Translations under genes and position numbers: made by a program
Shown: one piece after another, positions 8,035 through 10,263 of the stretch
Layout of the letters: each line of letters opens with the position of its first letter
Numbering within the stretch: the stretch's first letter is position 1
The notes under the pieces: model-generated
Told to the model about the DNA's origin: nothing
The model's input: only the letters and a program-made list of their open reading frames with translations
Database searches by the model: none
Source: Dunaliella salina
Lineage: Eukaryota > Chlorophyta > Chlorophyceae > Chlamydomonadales > Dunaliellaceae
Assembly (NCBI GenBank): GCA_002284615.2
Contig: MU070361.1
Coordinates: 47,719-57,981 of the forward strand
DNA length: 10,263 nt
Reading direction: 5' to 3'

Positions 8035-8060
8035 CTGGGGGTGAACACCCCTACCAGGGG
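8035..8060 (-). repeat. Right arm of the dispersed inverted repeat
   Basis: The reverse complement of this stretch equals 6183-6209 except for one mismatch (T for A) and one missing G. The arms enclose about 1.8 kb. Their outer flanks do not form a target-site duplication that I can see, so the pair is better read as two opposed copies of a repeat than as the ends of a mapped DNA transposon. Confidence 0.6.
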
Positions 8061-8072
8061 ACGGCCCCTCAC

Positions 8073-8198
8073 AGAAGAAGAAGAGGAGGAAGAAAAGGTC
8101 TGCGCTGGGCCATATTCAGCTTGCATGAAGGAGGTCCCCTCCACCACAAAGCCGGAACAAAAAATGGCAGTAGATGCCCGGAGGGTCGCTGGAAGCAC
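8073..8198 (-). repeat. Purine microsatellite plus LINE-3'-end-like segment, copy A
   Basis: A purine run of AGA/GGA units (8073-8098) is followed by GCTGGGC (8104-8110), a TGCATGAAG-type block and GAAGCAC (8192-8198). The same blocks in the same order and nearly the same spacing (88 against 85 bases between first and last) occur at 8691-8816. Read on the minus strand, each is a short unique end followed by a pyrimidine microsatellite, TTC-like here and TTTC-like there. That is how many LINEs end. The best reading is a truncated copy of the same LINE 3' end. Plus-strand open frames across it are then chance. Confidence 0.45.
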
Positions 8199-8217
8199 CT
8201 TGCTCCAAATGTGGTGA

Positions 8218-8592
8218 GGAGTGCACTTTTTGGGTCGCATGCCTCGCGGTCACAAGTTGATGGATGCCCTTAGCTGCCTTGGTACTGAACTTGACTGCAG
8301 CGCCAGGCAGCGCCCTTTCTTTCTTTCACCTGCTGTTCAGTTTCCTATCTCTCCAGGTCAAGTTATCTAATACTGGATTGCATGTTTCAATAGAGGTCAG
8401 CCTGGCCAACGTTTCTTTGCTGCAAACTTTGTTGCACTGAAAGAAAGAAATGAGCTGCGCAGAGAAAACAAAGACTTCTCCCAAACATTTGACTTTAATG
8501 CTTTCTTGGCGAGCTACCACATTTTGACTGATCCTGAGATCAATGCTTTACCAAATCAAGACTCATGCCGATTTTTGAAATATTTGTCATAG
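8218..8592 (+). pseudogene. Unidentified protein-like frame, interrupted
   Basis: One plus-strand frame reads 124 codons with a single internal stop (TAA 8368-8370) before TAG 8590-8592. After the internal stop there is no methionine. The peptide looks protein-like rather than random: a Gly/Gln/Arg segment (NRGQPGQRFFAANF), a charged helix (LKERNELRRENKDF) and an acidic/hydrophobic end (ILTDPEINALPNQDSCRFL). CTCTCCAG at 8349-8356 could be an acceptor, which would make 8357 onward an exon, but the TAA falls inside it. I do not recognise the family. It may be an old exon, a piece of a transposon protein or chance; a second frame here is also open for about 56 codons, which weakens the case. Confidence 0.3.
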
Positions 8593-8641
8593 TTGATTTA
8601 AATTTTTGATGCTGGATGAGATTGTTTCACCAGCAGCCGAT

Positions 8642-8660
8642 CAGCCAGAGTCTCTGGCTG
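8642..8660. repeat. Near-perfect palindrome with one-base centre
   Basis: CAGCCAGAG (8642-8650) and CTCTGGCTG (8652-8660) are exact reverse complements around a single T. It lies about 30 bases before the GAAA microsatellite. No recognised protein-binding site fits. Confidence 0.65.
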
Positions 8661-8690
8661 TAGTCCAACCCTTGTAATCCTTGGAGAAAA

Positions 8691-8717
8691 GAAAGAAAGA
8701 AAGAAAGAAAGAAAGAA
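8691..8717 (-). repeat. (GAAA)n microsatellite, probable LINE 3' tail
   Basis: Six full GAAA units and a partial one stand on the plus strand, so the minus strand reads (TTTC)n. It lies about 200 bases downstream of the stop codon of the minus-strand LINE remnant. LINEs of several clades end in short tandem repeats instead of poly(A), so this is the likely 3' terminus of that element. Confidence 0.6.
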
Positions 8718-8915
8718 TGCCTATGCTGGGCACAGCCAGCGTGCATTAAGACAAACCCCAACAGTCAGCGCTGAAATTGAGAGTGAGTCCCACCAGGCCA
8801 AGATGTTTAGAAGCACAGTGGGTAAGGTTACAAGCTATATCCGCCTTCAAGGGCAGCTGAGCGGAAACACAGAGGTCTGTAACCAGACTAGACTAGGAAA
8901 TGCATTGCTCAAATT
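8718..8915 (-). other. Probable 3' UTR of the minus-strand LINE
   Basis: This stretch lies between the LINE stop (TAA, 8918-8916) and its presumed microsatellite tail. TGTAA occurs on the minus strand at 8832-8828. The part nearest the tail resembles 8099-8198. The plus strand is also open from 8620 to TAG 8917-8919 (about 99 codons) and gives a plausible-looking peptide, but it runs straight through the microsatellite and abuts the LINE stop, so I treat it as an antisense shadow. Confidence 0.45.
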
Positions 8916-9632
8916 TTAGGCACAGCATTTCAAGCAAGCAGACACAGACTTGGCTAATTCTAAGACATCAGTCTGGTTCATGAAGCCGCGCTGCACCATT
9001 TTCAGGCAATGAAGAAAACAGATGCTGAAACTGAGTGCGCAAGCCTGCCAGGTCCTCAGAAGGGCAGTCCAGAATAATGTGCTCTTCATCTTGCACAGTG
9101 TGCCAATCACATTTGTTGCAAATCCTGAGCTCGTATGGGCATTTATTCCCTTGATGCCGGTGAGCTTCCACCCGAAACTGTGACTGGACAGTCGTAAGCA
9201 CGAAATGCTGCGCGATAATTTATGAGAAATATCTTTTCGCAAGTAGATAGGTAACGGAGGTTTTTTGTTCCTCTTTCTTTCACCCCACCAACCTGGTATG
9301 GTGCCCAATGGAATGCCAAAGTATGTGTGATAAGTCCTCATGATTTTACTAGAAGAATGTGCCTCTTGTGGGGTCAGGTTGTCCAGACTTCTCCAATCCT
9401 GGATGATTTGCACACGAAGTACACCCTCCAAATCATTCATATTGACCCTGGTCCTGGAGCGTACAGCAGCAGCAAATTGCCGGGCATCGGGCACGTCATT
9501 CAGGGCTGTAATAACCTGGTAAGCACAGTAGTCTACTCCAGCAAGTTGGCCTCCATCTAGGACACCCTTGGCACTGCTGTCAAGAGGCCCTGTCCAACAA
9601 ACTTGAGACCCACCCTTTAGCCTCAGAGAATG
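8916..9632 (-). pseudogene. LINE ORF2 C-terminal end with compensating frameshifts
   Basis: The minus strand is open from after TAG (9635-9633) to TAA (8918-8916), 238 codons, with no start expected because the 5' end is missing. The upstream part reads VLDGGQLAGVDYCAYQ, VPDARQFAAAV, a RTYHTYFGIPLG segment and LPIYLRKDISHKLSRSISC, like the region between thumb and knuckle in LINE ORF2. Near 9172-9190 the meaningful reading moves to another frame: FRVEAHRHQ, then C-x2-C-x9-H-x4-C (cysteines at 9120-9118, 9111-9109 and 9066-9064, histidine at 9081-9079) and LRTQFQHLFSS. Near 8984-8995 it returns to the first frame for FMNQTDVLELAKSV and the Cys-rich end KCCA. Two indels thus cancel. No reverse transcriptase core is visible upstream, so this is a 5'-truncated, inactive copy. 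It differs from the remnant at 2055-2518 and may be another family. Confidence 0.65.
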
Positions 9633-10228
9633 CTACCCAACATCTCAGCAAGAGCCCCCATATTGCACAGGGGCCAGCCATGGCCAGGAGGTGTGCACGC
9701 AGCTGGAACTGCTTACAACCCGTACACAGTTGATCCCCTTTGAAATGGCACATAAAACTGCAAGTAAACTTCATTATCATGCTGTTAAGACAAGAAAAGA
9801 AATTTCTACACAGACCACAGGCCACGCGCGTTAGGAAAGAAAGAACCCTAAAGCAAGCGAGCAGGGGCCTCACCAAAGGTCCCTCAAATCTCCAACAGAC
9901 ACAGCTGGCCTTTTTGTGAGCCAGAGTCAATGGGGAAACGGAGGGCTTTGCGGCCATGCTCCTAAATGTCTGGGCTCTCTTTCCCCTGTTCTCCATAGCT
10001 GCGCGCCCAGCAAGTACCCCTCAAGACTGTTGTGTTGTCATTACTTTTTCGCATGTTTTCTTCAAGTATTTCATCATCCTGAGCCTAGCAGTGCTGCAAT
10101 TTGAGTGATGGCTTTATTTTTATACAATTCATTACGTTTCATTATTTGTTACAAGCTGCATGGTTCAACTGGTGAGTGCTGCATATTTGCGTCATGGTGT
10201 AAGAGTGCTGTGCAAGATTCCAAGGGTG
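9633..10228. other. Uncertain; possible upstream LINE sequence, otherwise no gene
   Basis: On the minus strand a frame open from 9996 to 9580 includes CHFKGDQLCTGCKQFQLRAH and an Ala/Leu-rich stretch near 9650-9700. A third frame holds ALAEMLGSI near 9655-9627, just before the LINE frame begins. This could be more of the same LINE joined by frameshifts, but no family motif proves it. A strong acceptor-like tract (TTTCTTTTCTTGTCTTAACAG) lies on the minus strand at about 9803-9783. 10000-10228 shows nothing beyond AT-rich sequence. Confidence 0.3.
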
Positions 10229-10263
10229 CGCACGCACGCACGCACACACACACACACACACAC
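10229..10263. repeat. (CA)n microsatellite at the right end
   Basis: Three or four CGCA units pass into an uninterrupted CA run that reaches the end of the window. It is the complement of the (TG)n tract at the start. Confidence 0.95.

Noticed and set aside
8620..8919. 99-codon plus-strand frame running through the GAAA repeat
   Set aside because: It is antisense to the LINE 3' end, includes a microsatellite and shares its end with the LINE stop; similarity to 8099-8198 is explained by repeated LINE ends.
1..10263. CRISPR array, bacterial operon or prophage
   Set aside because: No regularly spaced direct repeats, no ribosome-binding-site-led gene series; the content is eukaryotic retroelements and microsatellites.

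Overview
The window looks like nuclear DNA from a eukaryote rich in retroelements, most likely a chlamydomonadalean green alga. Support is indirect: microsatellites at both ends, long stretches with no gene, decayed LINE (non-LTR retrotransposon) 3' ends, one long retrotransposon Gag/protease-like reading frame, and TGTAA (the poly(A) signal of Chlamydomonas-type algae) at a sensible distance after that frame. Base composition looks close to 50% GC by eye, which from memory would suit Dunaliella better than the GC-rich Chlamydomonas. The species is an inference. Nothing prokaryotic was found: no operons, Shine-Dalgarno-led genes or CRISPR array.

Layout. 1-48 is a (TG)n tract. 49-1200 holds no recognisable gene, only isolated splice-donor-like sites. 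1215-1520 is pyrimidine-rich and contains a 204-bp-period tandem duplication plus a TTGTCC minisatellite. 2055-2518 is a plus-strand LINE C-terminal remnant with stops and frameshifts, ending in a C-x2-C-x10-H-x4-C knuckle. Directly after it comes the one convincing long gene (best start 2596, stop 5244): an 882-residue Gag-like protein with a CHHC zinc knuckle and a retropepsin-like domain. No reverse transcriptase, integrase or recognisable LTR is attached. 5245-5940 looks like its 3' UTR.

5940-8070 has no convincing gene. It carries a pair of inverted repeats (6183-6209 and 8035-8060), degenerate direct repeats and a strong hairpin (7888-7914). 8073-8198 and 8691-8816 are related segments, each joined to a purine microsatellite; they read best as the 3' ends of two minus-strand LINEs, the microsatellite being the LINE tail. 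Between them (8218-8592) lies an unidentified plus-strand frame that looks protein-like. 8916-9632 on the minus strand is the C-terminal coding end of a LINE, disrupted by what appear to be two compensating frameshifts. The window closes in a (CA)n tract.

Functionally this is a pile-up of retrotransposon fragments around one intact Gag-protease reading frame, not a pathway or operon. The points most worth following are that intact frame without a polymerase, its non-canonical protease active site, and its chimeric start inside LINE debris.
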